From assembly GCA_950075865.1 (NCBI GenBank), contig CATMVA010000003.1, positions 92,679 through 156,678 of the forward strand: 64,000 nt of DNA. The letters run 5' to 3'. Below the pieces are notes generated by a model. The model did not search any database and had not been told where the DNA came from. It worked only from the letters and a program-made list of their open reading frames with translations. Positions 34,064 to 43,247 of the stretch are shown here, one piece after another (within the stretch, counting starts at the first letter, position 1; the number at the start of each line of letters is the position of its first letter). The position numbers were made by a program, and so were the translations under genes. The DNA comes from an uncultured Oscillospiraceae bacterium. Its GTDB lineage: Bacteria > Bacillota > Clostridia > Oscillospirales > Oscillospiraceae.

Positions 34064-34166
34064 AGAGCCAAGGGATCAGGGGAGCGTACCGCAAGGGGCT
34101 TTACTCCTTTCACCCTTGCCCGTCGCCGCGCCAACGGCGGCGGCCTGGTCCGCCCTTTTCACCGTT

Positions 34167-34199
34167 GCCCACGGCCTCCGCTTCGGGGAGGCCGTGGGC
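34167..34199. other. Long perfect hairpin in the late leader
   Basis: A 13-bp perfect stem (34167-34179 with 34187-34199) and a 7-base loop lie between the late promoter and the terminase gene, with no U tract. Another GC-rich inverted repeat is just upstream (about 34125-34145). The rest of 34064-34462 holds no gene I can support. Confidence 0.55.
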
Positions 34200-34462
34200 A
34201 TCCCCTCCCCCCGTTTAGGTACTCCCTGGAGAGAAAAGACCTGCGGGGCAAGGAACGCCCGGCATTTTTCCGCATAAAAGCAAAAAAATTCGGGTTTGTT
34301 TCGTTACGGAACGGGGAAACGGTGAAAAAGTTATCCCCCCTATGGGGGGATAGGCCAAAAAGGAAGAGGGAGAAAAAGCGAAATAACCCAAAACCGGGAA
34401 CGCGAAACCGGCGGAACCCATCACCTGGGTGCCAGCCTGGGCGAAAAAAGGGGGTGCTGCCG

Positions 34463-35056
34463 GTGGCGGAGCGCAAGAAAAAGGCCCCGGCAAAAGCGCC
34501 CAAGCCGGAGGCCATGACCGGGACAGTCCCGGAATGGGCCAACACAACGGTGATCGCCCAACTCCTGGGAAAGACCGCCCGGAGGATCCAACAGCTGACA
34601 CAGGAGGGCGTCCTGGAAACAGAGGTGCCGCCAGGCGGAGGCGCCAGGAAATACAAGACCTGCGAAACGGTCCACCGGTATATCGCCCATGTCGAGGAAA
34701 AGGCCAAGGAGAGCGGGGAGAAAAGCCGCACCGCCGAACTGACGCTGAAAAAGCTGGAGGCGGAGGTGCAACTGAAAGAAAGCCAGGGAGAACTCCACCG
34801 GATGAAAACGGCGATAGCCAAGGGCGAGTATATCCCAGCAGATCAGGCCACGGAAGAACTGGCCGACTTTATGGCCACGTTTAAGTCCTTTGCCATGGCC
34901 ATCCCGGCCCGCATGGCAGGCACCGCCGCCGGCTATATGGACGCAGCCAGCGCCCGCGCCATGGAAAAGAACCTGCGGAAAGAGGTGGAGGCCATGCTGG
35001 CCGTATTCGTGGACGCGGCCCAGGAGATTGCGCCGCCGCCGGAGAGTGAGCCGTGA
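34463..35056 (+). CDS. Terminase small subunit (Nu1-like)
   Basis: The 197-residue protein has a winged HTH (TTVIAQLLGKTARRIQQLTQ), then a long helical region and a C-terminal dimer/TerL-binding segment, as in lambda Nu1-type DNA packaging subunits. GTG 34463 was chosen because AAAAAAGGGGG is placed eight bases upstream. An in-frame GTG at 34322 would add about 47 very basic residues and is less likely. Confidence 0.8.
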   Translation: MAERKKKAPAKAPKPEAMTGTVPEWANTTVIAQLLGKTARRIQQLTQEGVLETEVPPGGGARKYKTCETVHRYIAHVEEKAKESGEKSRTAELTLKKLEAEVQLKESQGELHRMKTAIAKGEYIPADQATEELADFMATFKSFAMAIPARMAGTAAGYMDAASARAMEKNLRKEVEAMLAVFVDAAQEIAPPPESEP

Positions 35057-36900
35057 AAAAGTATGCTGTGAAGCCCTACGCGGTGACGCCGTGGGTCAAA
35101 AAGGCGCTGGCCACCCTCCGCCCCCGTGAACGCCTGCCGGTATCAAAATGGGCTGAAAAATACCGGATATTGCCGGACACAAACGCCATCCCAGGGCCGT
35201 GGAGAAATCGCATTACCCCGTACCTGGTGGAGATCATGGACACGTTTTCAGACGACAGCGTGGAGCGGATCGTGTTTGTGAAGCCCACCCAGGTGGGCGG
35301 AACCTCCGCCATGGAGAATATGCTGGGGGCGGTCATAGACCAAGACCCAGGCCCGACCATGATTGTGTACCCGTCGGACAAGCTGGCGGAGCGCACCGTG
35401 GAGGCAAAGCTGGATCCCATGATCCGCCAATGTAAGCCGCTGGCCGAAAAATGGCGGGAGAACGAGAGCCAAAAGCTACAACTGAAATTCCAGGGCATGA
35501 CCGTGTACCTGAACGGAGCAAACAGCCCGGCGGATCTGGCCAGTACGCCGATCAAAAACCTGTTCCTGGACGAAGTGGATAAATACCCAGGGGCCAGCAA
35601 AAAAGAGGCTGACCCAGTGAGCCTGGCCATTGAGCGCACCAAGACCTACAAGACCAACCGGAAAATTTACATCACATCAACGCCGACCCTGAAAAGCGGC
35701 CACATATGGAAAGCGAAAGAGGACGCAGACGTTGAAAAGCACTACTTTGTCCCCTGCCCCCACTGCGGCGAGTTTATAGAACTTGTATGGGCGCAGGTGA
35801 AGTTCCCCGGAAAGGATGAAGTGCCGGAGGGTGCGGACCGGGCGGCAATGGCCACATATGCCTGCCAAGCCTGTGGCGCCGTGATCACGGATCGGGACAA
35901 GGCCAATATGCTGCCGGCTGGCCGGTGGCAGATCGTCCGGCAGAAAAGCCAGAACCCCAAAAGCGTGGCCTTTTGGATCAACACCCTATACTCCCCCTTT
36001 ACCACGTTCCAGGAGATCGTGGCAGAGTTCCTGAAATCGAAAGACGACCCGGACCTGCTCCACAACTTTATCAACTCCTGGCTGGCGGAGCCGTGGGAGG
36101 ACACCAAGCTAAAAACCAACGCCGAAATGGTGATGGAGCGCCAGACGGAGATCCCGGAGTGGATCCTGCCGGAGTGGACCAAGCTGGTCACGGGCGGCGT
36201 GGACGTGCAGGAAAACTGCCTGTACTGGACGATCCGGGCGTGGGGCAACCACATGACCAGCCAGAACGTGGCACATGGGCAGGCCCTTTCCATGGGGGAA
36301 GTGGTCCGCATTATGAACCGGGAGTTGCCACTGCCGAGCGGCGAAAAACTCCTGGTGGATCTGGCCCTGATCGACAGCGGCGACCAAACGGATGAAGTAT
36401 ATAATTTCTGCCTTGCGAACTCCGAGTGGGCGCTGCCGTGCAAAGGATCGTCCACCGCCCTGCAAGGCCATTACAGACTTTCAACCGTTGACAAGGCCGG
36501 GAGCAGCGCCAACGGTATGACCCTGGTCCTGGTGGACGGCGGAAAGTACAAGGACATGATCGCCGCCAGAATGAGGAGGCCAAACGGGACGGGATCCTGG
36601 ATGGTATATCAGGGGTGCGATCTTGACTATGCGGAGCAGGTCACGGCAGAGCATAAGATCACGGAACGAGCGGGCGGCAAGGAAACCCTGAAATGGGTTA
36701 AAAAGACCACCCACGCCGACAACCACTATTTGGATTGCGAGGTTTACGCGGCGGCAGCCGCTGACATTCGCGGCGTCCGGTCCCTGTTCCTGGAAGAGCA
36801 AACGGAGGAGCCGGAGCAAAAAAAACAGCCACAGCCGAAGCCGGCACAGCAACCGACACCGGAGGAGGGCTGGATCCGCGACAATGAAAGCTGGATCTAA
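35053..36900 (+). CDS. Terminase large subunit, GpA family
   Basis: The 615-residue packaging ATPase/nuclease is of the lambda GpA type. The ATPase part has VKPTQVGGTSAMENML as P-loop region (near residue 78) and NLFLDEVDKYP as Walker B (near 172). A CPHCGE...CQACG zinc cluster is near 236-277, and the nuclease part follows. GTG start overlaps the previous stop. It cuts concatemers and drives DNA into the prohead. Confidence 0.93.
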   Translation: MKKYAVKPYAVTPWVKKALATLRPRERLPVSKWAEKYRILPDTNAIPGPWRNRITPYLVEIMDTFSDDSVERIVFVKPTQVGGTSAMENMLGAVIDQDPGPTMIVYPSDKLAERTVEAKLDPMIRQCKPLAEKWRENESQKLQLKFQGMTVYLNGANSPADLASTPIKNLFLDEVDKYPGASKKEADPVSLAIERTKTYKTNRKIYITSTPTLKSGHIWKAKEDADVEKHYFVPCPHCGEFIELVWAQVKFPGKDEVPEGADRAAMATYACQACGAVITDRDKANMLPAGRWQIVRQKSQNPKSVAFWINTLYSPFTTFQEIVAEFLKSKDDPDLLHNFINSWLAEPWEDTKLKTNAEMVMERQTEIPEWILPEWTKLVTGGVDVQENCLYWTIRAWGNHMTSQNVAHGQALSMGEVVRIMNRELPLPSGEKLLVDLALIDSGDQTDEVYNFCLANSEWALPCKGSSTALQGHYRLSTVDKAGSSANGMTLVLVDGGKYKDMIAARMRRPNGTGSWMVYQGCDLDYAEQVTAEHKITERAGGKETLKWVKKTTHADNHYLDCEVYAAAAADIRGVRSLFLEEQTEEPEQKKQPQPKPAQQPTPEEGWIRDNESWI

Positions 36901-36912
36901 CAGGAGGAAGTC

Positions 36913-37143
36913 ATGGCAGAAATTAGCGATATGAAAGCAAGGGATCTGCTGGAGCAGGTCAACACAGCAATCACCACCGTGCTGGTGGGCGGACAATCGT
37001 ATAAAATCGGCAGCCGGTCCCTGACCCGTGCCGATCTGGCGCTCCTCCGTAGCATGAAAAGCGACCTGGAGGCCCAGGTGGCAGCGGAGGGAGAAAACGG
37101 CCTGCTGGGCCGCACCTTTGTGGTCTACTTTGAGGGGAGATAA
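36913..37143 (+). CDS. gpW-like head-tail connector
   Basis: The 76-residue protein has the size, location (between TerL and portal) and pattern of lambda gpW-type proteins (LTRADLALLRSMKSDLEAQV). It should help complete the portal vertex. Confidence 0.75.
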   Translation: MAEISDMKARDLLEQVNTAITTVLVGGQSYKIGSRSLTRADLALLRSMKSDLEAQVAAEGENGLLGRTFVVYFEGR

Positions 37144-37148
37144 ACAAC

Positions 37149-38648
37149 ATGGGGATCATTGAAAAAACCATTGAAATATTTTCCCCGCGGAGGGCCTACG
37201 AGCGGGAAATGTGGCGCCAGGGGCTGGACGCCATCCGGGGCTATGACGCCGCCGGGTTTGGCCGCCTGAACGCCGGCTGGCGCGTCCACAACGAGAGCGC
37301 GGAAACCACGGACAGAATGAGCCGGGACGTGGTACGCGCCCGTGCCCGCGACCTGGAGCGCAACAGCGACATAACCCAGTCCATTCTCCACGCCTACAAG
37401 CGGAACGTGGTGGGCAAGGGCTACACCCTCCGGGCAATGACCGGGGACGATGAACTGAACAAGCAGATCGAAAAGGCATGGAAACGCTGGTGCAAAGCCA
37501 GGAACTGCGACGTGACCGGGGAGCAGTCCTTTACACAGATCCTGCGGATGATGGTGGAACGGAAACGGGTGGACGGCGGGATCCTGGTATTGTACCGGTA
37601 CACACCGGGCGGCGTGGTCCCGTTCAAACTCCAGTGCCTGGAAGTGGACGAACTGGACACCACCGTGACCACACCGCGCCACGTCGGGAACAAGGTGGTG
37701 GGCGGCATTGAGTACAACAAATACCGCCGCCCGATAGGCTACTGGATCCGGCAATATGACCTGGAGGGCTGGACCCTCCAGGATCCCGTCTACATCGACG
37801 CCAAAGACGTGTTTTTCCTGAAAGCGAAACACAGGCCCAGCCAGTTGCGGGAAATGTCCGACCTGGCACCAACAATTACCAGGATCCGGGACACAAACGA
37901 GTTTATAACGGCGGTGTCGGTCAAGGAGCGGATCGCGGCCTGCCTTTCGGTGCTGATCAAGAAAGCGATCCCATCCGGCGGTTTTGGCCGATCCGGCGGC
38001 AGAGGGCCGGACGGCCAGGTGGACTACACCGGCAAGAAGCTGGGACCCGGCATGATCATGGAAATGAACGCCGGGGATGAGGCCCAGGTGGTGGACCCCA
38101 AGGGGGCGGCCACTGACGCCACGGCATTTTTGAAAACCCAGCAGGGGTTGATCGGCGCCGGCCAGGGCCTTTCCTATGAGGCAACAAGCCGGGACATGAG
38201 CGGGGCCACCTACTCCTCCGCACGGCAGAACGCAATCGAGGACGAAAGCACCTACACGGAGGAGATCGAACTGCTGGAGGCGTTCATGTCCGAAGTGTAC
38301 GAACACTTTGTTATTTCTGGTTATCTCACCGGGCTATTCAAGATCCCCGGTTTTTGGGATAAAAAGACGGACTTTCTGGACCATTCGTGGGTCAAGGCCC
38401 CCAAGAAGTGGATCGACCCGGCCAAGGAAAGCACCGCCGACAAAACCGCCTTGCAAAGCGGGCAAAAGACTTTCCAGGATCTCTGCGCCGAGCGGGGAAA
38501 GGACTGGAAAGAGGCCGTGCAGGAAATGGCAGAGGTCCTGCAGTATGGCCGGGAAATCGGTATAGAGATGGGAGGTGTGATATTTGGAAATGGTACGACA
38601 GCGGCACAGCAGCAACCGCCCCAGACAGGAGCCGGGGAACAAGAATAA
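37149..38648 (+). CDS. Portal protein, lambda family
   Basis: The 499-residue protein matches the lambda gpB-type portal pattern (RARDLERNSDITQSILHAYK, VVGKGYTLRA, GQGLSYEATSRDMSGATYSS). It forms the dodecameric channel for DNA. Its 3' end overlaps the protease gene by 65 bases. Confidence 0.93.
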   Translation: MGIIEKTIEIFSPRRAYEREMWRQGLDAIRGYDAAGFGRLNAGWRVHNESAETTDRMSRDVVRARARDLERNSDITQSILHAYKRNVVGKGYTLRAMTGDDELNKQIEKAWKRWCKARNCDVTGEQSFTQILRMMVERKRVDGGILVLYRYTPGGVVPFKLQCLEVDELDTTVTTPRHVGNKVVGGIEYNKYRRPIGYWIRQYDLEGWTLQDPVYIDAKDVFFLKAKHRPSQLREMSDLAPTITRIRDTNEFITAVSVKERIAACLSVLIKKAIPSGGFGRSGGRGPDGQVDYTGKKLGPGMIMEMNAGDEAQVVDPKGAATDATAFLKTQQGLIGAGQGLSYEATSRDMSGATYSSARQNAIEDESTYTEEIELLEAFMSEVYEHFVISGYLTGLFKIPGFWDKKTDFLDHSWVKAPKKWIDPAKESTADKTALQSGQKTFQDLCAERGKDWKEAVQEMAEVLQYGREIGIEMGGVIFGNGTTAAQQQPPQTGAGEQE

Positions 38649-39213
38649 CGGCACCAGAGCCATGGGGCAGATCCTTTTCCGCGAGAACGACGACCAGGAC
38701 AGCAGGCGCCGGATCATCAGCTTTTCCAGCGAAACGCCATACACGCGCTGGTTTGGGGTTGAGATCCTGGACCATGCGGACGGCGCCGTGGACCTGTCCC
38801 GACTGAACCAGGTGGGCGTCCTCCTGTTCAACCACGACACTGACGTGGTGCTGGGAAAAGTGATCCGGGCCTGGGTTGAAAATGGCCGCGGCATGGCGGA
38901 GGTGGAATTTGACACCGACGACGACGCGGAAAAGATTTTCGGCAAGGTCAAGTCCGGCACCCTGAAAACCACGTCCGTGCGGTATAGCGTGGACGCCTGG
39001 GAGGAGGTGGCCGCCGGCAAGCAAAGCGCGGACGGGCGTTTCACCGGTCCGTGCCAGATCGCCAGAAGATGGACGCCGCTGGAGGTGTCCATCGTGTCCG
39101 TTCCTGCGGACGCAACCGTGGGCGTGGGCCGTTCCGACGGCCAGACCAACACCACGCCCCTGTCCCTGTATGAAAAACAAGTTCAGATCAACAAAAATCT
39201 ATTTCGGAGGTAA
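38584..39213 (+). CDS. HK97-type prohead protease (peptidase U35)
   Basis: The 209-residue protein has VLLFNHDTDVVLGKV with the catalytic His and LKTTSVRYSV with the catalytic Ser. TTG 38584 is preferred because GGGAGG lies eight bases upstream; the later ATG 38662 has no ribosome site. It trims scaffold and capsid protein during head maturation. Confidence 0.85.
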   Translation: MEMVRQRHSSNRPRQEPGNKNNGTRAMGQILFRENDDQDSRRRIISFSSETPYTRWFGVEILDHADGAVDLSRLNQVGVLLFNHDTDVVLGKVIRAWVENGRGMAEVEFDTDDDAEKIFGKVKSGTLKTTSVRYSVDAWEEVAAGKQSADGRFTGPCQIARRWTPLEVSIVSVPADATVGVGRSDGQTNTTPLSLYEKQVQINKNLFRR

Positions 39214-39219
39214 AAAACT

Positions 39220-40758
39220 ATGACCATTGAGGAAATGATCGCCCGTCAGCAGGCGATTGTGACCGCGGCCCGGAACGACGGAGAGCGGAGCCTGTCCAGC
39301 GAGGAACAGGCCGAGTTTGACAGCCTCCAGGCCCAGATCGACGCCGCCAGAAGCGCCGGAGATCCCGCCCCTGCTACCACCGCCGAGGGCACCCAGCCTG
39401 CGGAGGGCACCCGCGCCGCCGCCCCCGCCGGGGCGGATGAAGCCGCCCAGCGGGCCGTTGCCCTGGAGCGGCAGCGCGTCAGCGACATTACCGCCCTGTG
39501 CCGGGAGGCCGGCATGGATCCCGCGGAGCATATCCGCAGCGGCGCCACCCTGGACGCCGTGCGGGCCGCCGCCGTTACCCACCTGATCCAGCACGGCGCC
39601 CCCGTGGCCAGCCGTGCGCGGGAGAACGACGGCGACAATTTCCGCCAGGCCGCCACTGACGCCCTGCTGATCCAGGCGGGCGTTCCCGTGGCCACCCCTG
39701 CCGAGGACGCCAACCAGTTCCGCGGTATGAGCCTGCGGGACATTGCCATCGAGTGCATGGTGCGCGACGGCGAGGGCAGCACCACCAGCCTGCTGCGGAT
39801 GGGCAAGGACGACCTTTTCCGGTCCCTGTCCCGCCAGTTCTTCAACCCCACCGCCACTTTCCCTGCCATCCTGGACGACGCGATCCGCAAAGGCATTGTC
39901 CACCGGTATCAGGCGGTGCCCACTACGTTCCAGCTGTGGACCAGCAAGGGCAGCGTGTCCGACTTCAAGCCCACCAAGGATCACAGTTACCTGGTGGGCG
40001 GCGCCGGCGAGTTCCTGCGTGTGGGCGAGAACGGCGAACTGAAGCTCGACACGCCCAAGTCCGAACTGCTGCCCCAGCGCCAGGTGGACACCTACGGGCG
40101 CCAGTTCTCCATGTCCCGCCAGGCGTTCATCAATGACGACGTGGGGTTCATCACCGAGGTGCCCGGCCTCTATGCGGCCAGCGCCAAGCGGACCATCAAC
40201 AAGCAGGTGTACAAGATCCTGGTGGACAACCCCGCCATTTTCGACGGTGTGCCCCTGTTTGACGCCGCCCACAACAACCTGATCAGCGCGGGCAGCAAGC
40301 CCAGCAACCAGGCCATTCAGGACATTATGATGAAAATGCTGCTCCAGACGGATCCTTTCGGGGAGTCCATCATGGTCCAGCCTGCGTTCATCATCGTGCC
40401 CGTGGGCTACAAGTTCCTTATGACCACGATCCTGGCCTCCCCCACCATCAACACCACCGACAACACCCAGGCGGTCAACCCTCTGTATCAGTACCGGGAT
40501 CAGTTGACCATCGTGGAGGACGGCACCATCAACGCCCTGGCCGGCAAGAACAGCCCTGCCCCCTGGTTCATGGTGGGCGATAAGAACTACGCCAAGAGCC
40601 TGCAGGTGGACTACCTGAACGGCCAGGAAACCCCCACCATCCGCCGCAGCGAGGTGCCCGGCCAGCTGGGCTATGTGTGGGACATTTTCCTGGACTGGGG
40701 CATTACCGCCACCGACTTCCGGGGCATTGCCCGCAACAACGGCGTGGCCATCAACTAA
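39220..40758 (+). CDS. Major capsid protein
   Basis: The 512-residue protein has a helical/Ala-rich N-terminal region (about 1-130) that may act as scaffold and be removed by the U35 protease. A conserved capsid core with Mu-gpT-like features follows (DAAHNNLI, NYAKSLQVDYLNGQ, GYVWDIFLDWGI). It is adjacent to the protease and decoration gene. Confidence 0.88.
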   Translation: MTIEEMIARQQAIVTAARNDGERSLSSEEQAEFDSLQAQIDAARSAGDPAPATTAEGTQPAEGTRAAAPAGADEAAQRAVALERQRVSDITALCREAGMDPAEHIRSGATLDAVRAAAVTHLIQHGAPVASRARENDGDNFRQAATDALLIQAGVPVATPAEDANQFRGMSLRDIAIECMVRDGEGSTTSLLRMGKDDLFRSLSRQFFNPTATFPAILDDAIRKGIVHRYQAVPTTFQLWTSKGSVSDFKPTKDHSYLVGGAGEFLRVGENGELKLDTPKSELLPQRQVDTYGRQFSMSRQAFINDDVGFITEVPGLYAASAKRTINKQVYKILVDNPAIFDGVPLFDAAHNNLISAGSKPSNQAIQDIMMKMLLQTDPFGESIMVQPAFIIVPVGYKFLMTTILASPTINTTDNTQAVNPLYQYRDQLTIVEDGTINALAGKNSPAPWFMVGDKNYAKSLQVDYLNGQETPTIRRSEVPGQLGYVWDIFLDWGITATDFRGIARNNGVAIN

Positions 40759-40773
40759 AGGGAGGAAACGAAA

Positions 40774-41136
40774 ATGAAAGCTACCTACTGGCAGAAAGGC
40801 GAAGTCCTGGACTTCACCCCCACCGCGGACGTGAAGAATGGCCAGGTGGTTCCCATCGGATCCCGCGTCGGCGTGGCCGGGTCCGATATTGCCGCCAATG
40901 AGCAGGGCCACCTCCATGTGGTGGGCGTGTTCGAGATGGACAAGGCCGCCAACGAGGCCATCACCATGGGCGCCGCCGTGTACTACGACGCCGCCGCCGA
41001 CGCCATCACCACCACGGCCTCCAAGACCGTGGCAAAGGGAGAAAGCACCGAAACTGTGGCGAACACCCCGGCGGGCTATGCCGCCGCCCCTGCTGCCGCC
41101 GCGGCCACCACGGTGCTGGTCAAACTCCTGGGCTGA
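40774..41136 (+). CDS. DUF2190-family capsid decoration protein
   Basis: The 120-residue protein is a beta-barrel type (NGQVVPIGSRVGVAGSDIAA, MGAAVYYDAAADAITTT). It directly follows the capsid gene, as usual for DUF2190 capsid cement proteins. GGGAGGAAACGAAA precedes the ATG. Confidence 0.88.
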   Translation: MKATYWQKGEVLDFTPTADVKNGQVVPIGSRVGVAGSDIAANEQGHLHVVGVFEMDKAANEAITMGAAVYYDAAADAITTTASKTVAKGESTETVANTPAGYAAAPAAAAATTVLVKLLG

Positions 41137-41151
41137 TAGGAGGACACCAAC

Positions 41152-41661
41152 ATGGCCAAGAAACTGATCGCGGCCCGTCCCATCCAGTACATGGGCCGCA
41201 CCTATGACCGCGGGGACACCCTCCCCGCGCACGACCCCAGAATGACGGAGGCGTGGCTGAAACACGGATCCGCCGAGTGGGAGGACACCGAGCAGAACCA
41301 GCAAGCCGCCGCCCAGGGCGAGGGTACGCCGGGCGCCATGGGTCCCATGGCCGCCGCCGTTCTCCAGACCCTGGACGGGCTGGGCGTTAAGATCACCGAC
41401 GACGCCGGGGAGTTCTGCGGCGAGGAGGAACTGACCGCCCGGATCGTCGCCGCCATTACCGAGGAGCCGGACGATCCCCCCAAGGCGCTTGTGGCGGTCC
41501 ATCTGGACGCCACCATGCTGGCCAAGCTGAAAACCGAGGATCTGGAGAAGCTGGCCGCCGACCTGGGCGTGGATCTGGCCGAGGCCAAGACCAACACCGA
41601 GCGGGCGGAGCGGATCGCCGCAGTGGAGGTTCTGATCCCCGAAGCCGGGGACGCCCAGTGA
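41152..41661 (+). CDS. Hypothetical head-region protein
   Basis: The 169-residue protein has an N-terminal module (IAARPIQYMGRTYDRGDTLP) and an acidic helical remainder. Position between decoration and head-tail genes suggests an adaptor role. It is not recognised. Confidence 0.75.
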   Translation: MAKKLIAARPIQYMGRTYDRGDTLPAHDPRMTEAWLKHGSAEWEDTEQNQQAAAQGEGTPGAMGPMAAAVLQTLDGLGVKITDDAGEFCGEEELTARIVAAITEEPDDPPKALVAVHLDATMLAKLKTEDLEKLAADLGVDLAEAKTNTERAERIAAVEVLIPEAGDAQ

Positions 41662-42005
41662 TGGGCGCCCCGACTTTCAAGGACTGCCTGGCCGCCGATA
41701 TTTCCGCCGTGTTCCTGAACAAGATGGAGTTTGCGGACACCCACACCATCAACGGCAAGAAAATGACCGCCCTGGTGGACGACAACGAACTGCAAGAGCG
41801 GGACAAATTCAAGCTGGTGGGCGCTACCGCCGGCGGAACGGGCTACAAGGCCACACGAATGGTCTATGTGGCCAAGGCAGACTTTGGGCACCGCCCGGCC
41901 CTGGGGGCAACGGTAAACCTGGACGGGCGGGATTATCGCGTGGCGCAAGGAACCACCGAGGAGGCCGGGATCCTGGCCATAGCACTGGAGGCTAACCGGA
42001 CATGA
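41661..42005 (+). CDS. Head-tail joining-like protein
   Basis: The 114-residue protein has APTFKDCLAADISAVFLNKM at the N-terminus and GHRPALGATVNLDGRDYRV, a pattern of small head-closure proteins near P2/lambda-like tails. ATG 41661 shares a base with the upstream stop; GTG 41658 is equally possible. Confidence 0.7.
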   Translation: MGAPTFKDCLAADISAVFLNKMEFADTHTINGKKMTALVDDNELQERDKFKLVGATAGGTGYKATRMVYVAKADFGHRPALGATVNLDGRDYRVAQGTTEEAGILAIALEANRT

Positions 42006-42658
42006 GCGGAGAACGGGCATTTATTGAGATCGACACCGAGGCCCAGCTGGCGGCCATCATCCGAAAACTGGACAGCCTGCCGGACAAGATCGCGGCGCCC
42101 AACATCTTGAAAAATGCCATCAACGCAACCGCCAGAAAGGTCCGAAAGCAGATCACAAAGGACGCCGCCGGCGTGTACGCCATCAAGGACAAAGCGATCC
42201 TGAAACAAAAGGATCAAGGCGCCCCGCAGGTGTACACCGCCAGCGCGTCCGACCTGACGGCCACCATCCGCTCCAGGGGTCCCATGCAGGATATTATGGC
42301 CTTTATGACCAGGCCGAACACCGCCACAGGTGCGGCGGCGGCACAGGTCCTGCAGAGCGGTTCCGTGAAGCTGCTGGAGGCCAACGGACTGAAAGCCTTT
42401 GTAACCACCTTTGCGTCCGGGCATACGGCCATCGTCCAGCGGCACCCGCCGGCGGAGTACAGCGCCGGGCGCGGGAGCCGCAGCCAGAAGTACGGAGAAC
42501 GGGCCGACATGACCAAGATCAAGAAACTGCTGTCCCCGGCAGTGCCCCATATGCTGGGAAACGAGGAGGTCATGGCCCAGGCGGAACAGCTGACGTTTTC
42601 GACGCTGGAGGCAGAGGTGCAGAAGCGGATCGACAAAGCCATGGCCGAAAGGGCATAA
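42002..42658 (+). CDS. Minor tail protein Z-like / tail completion protein
   Basis: The 218-residue protein resembles lambda gpZ/HK97 gp10-type neck proteins (IEIDTEAQLAAIIRKLDSLP, NATARKVRKQITK). It would help join the tail to the head. It overlaps the previous gene by four bases and ends just before the moron terminator. Confidence 0.75.
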   Translation: MSGERAFIEIDTEAQLAAIIRKLDSLPDKIAAPNILKNAINATARKVRKQITKDAAGVYAIKDKAILKQKDQGAPQVYTASASDLTATIRSRGPMQDIMAFMTRPNTATGAAAAQVLQSGSVKLLEANGLKAFVTTFASGHTAIVQRHPPAEYSAGRGSRSQKYGERADMTKIKKLLSPAVPHMLGNEEVMAQAEQLTFSTLEAEVQKRIDKAMAERA

Positions 42659-42662
42659 AAAA

Positions 42663-42682
42663 GCGGCCCCCGGAGGGGCCGC
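42663..42682 (-). terminator. Terminator of the minus-strand moron
   Basis: A perfect 8-bp G/C stem (42663-42670 with 42675-42682) is followed on the minus strand by TTTTTT. On the plus strand there is no U tract, so late transcription can pass. Confidence 0.85.
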
Positions 42683-42694
42683 AGCGGGCAAGGG

Positions 42695-43135
42695 TTACGC
42701 ACCCGTGTTGGTGCCAACGATCTGCATATCCTTGACGGCGATAATTTCCACGGAAGAAATCCGGGCGTCGCCCAGGCCGTTGATCGCGTCCTCCAACGAG
42801 GCGATCACCTCCGAACTTTTAGAGGCGTCAACATCAACATCAACCTGGAGAGAAACGATATAACCGGCGCCGTCTGCGCTGGTCAAAATATCGCAGGAAT
42901 AAGAGGCGCCACGGTATTCATCCGGGACAAGGTTTTCAACAGCCGCCAAGATCTCCGCTTTTGCGTCAACGTCAGGCGTGGGAGCCGGAACAGCCGACGG
43001 GGCGGGTTCTGTGGCCGGAGGCGTCGGGGACGACGTGGGAGCAGGTTTTTTACTGTCCCAATAGTTCCCGATTGCGGCGGCCACCAGGACCAGGACCACG
43101 ACAACCACAACGATCAACAGCTTTTTGTGTTTCAT
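42695..43135 (-). CDS. Membrane-anchored moron protein in the late operon
   Basis: This 146-residue protein is the only minus-strand gene within the head-tail operon. A basic start and a hydrophobic helix (residues about 6-23) precede a Pro/Thr/Ala-rich linker (30-55) and an extracytoplasmic domain rich in Asp and Val. It has its own promoter, terminator and two palindromic operators, so it is an autonomous moron. Superinfection exclusion or lysogenic conversion are the likely roles; no family is recognised. Confidence 0.8.
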   Translation of the reverse strand: MKHKKLLIVVVVVVLVLVAAAIGNYWDSKKPAPTSSPTPPATEPAPSAVPAPTPDVDAKAEILAAVENLVPDEYRGASYSCDILTSADGAGYIVSLQVDVDVDASKSSEVIASLEDAINGLGDARISSVEIIAVKDMQIVGTNTGA

Positions 43136-43155
43136 AGTGAAACCCCTTTCTGTGT

Positions 43156-43188
43156 CCTGAAATTCAGGTTATCCCTGAAATATTCAGG
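43156..43188. promoter_or_regulatory. Pair of CCTGAA-TTCAGG operators upstream of the moron
   Basis: CCTGAAATTCAGG (43156-43168) and CCTGAAATATTCAGG (43174-43188) lie between the moron promoter and its start codon. The first is identical to 62396-62408 near the right-end HTH gene. Confidence 0.8.
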
Positions 43189-43206
43189 TTATTAGCACAA
43201 CGCAAT

Positions 43207-43235
43207 TATAAGCGACGGAAAGCGTCAAGTCAAGG
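43207..43235 (-). promoter_or_regulatory. Moron promoter
   Basis: On the minus strand TTGACT and TATAAT are 17 bases apart, in the stretch before MTQEFLQ on the other strand. This is a near-consensus vegetative promoter inside a late phage operon. Confidence 0.8.
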
Positions 43236-43247
43236 AGGCGGCGAACA

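Noticed and set aside
34167..34199. Hairpin in the late leader as a terminator
   Set aside because: There is no U tract after the stem, and it would block the late operon.
34322..34462. N-terminal extension of the small terminase from GTG 34322
   Set aside because: The extra 47 residues are Arg/Lys/Pro-rich without family pattern, while GTG 34463 has a good ribosome site.
39199..41502. 767-codon minus-strand ORF opposite the capsid genes
   Set aside because: It is antisense to capsid, decoration and next gene, with shadow-type composition and no ribosome site.
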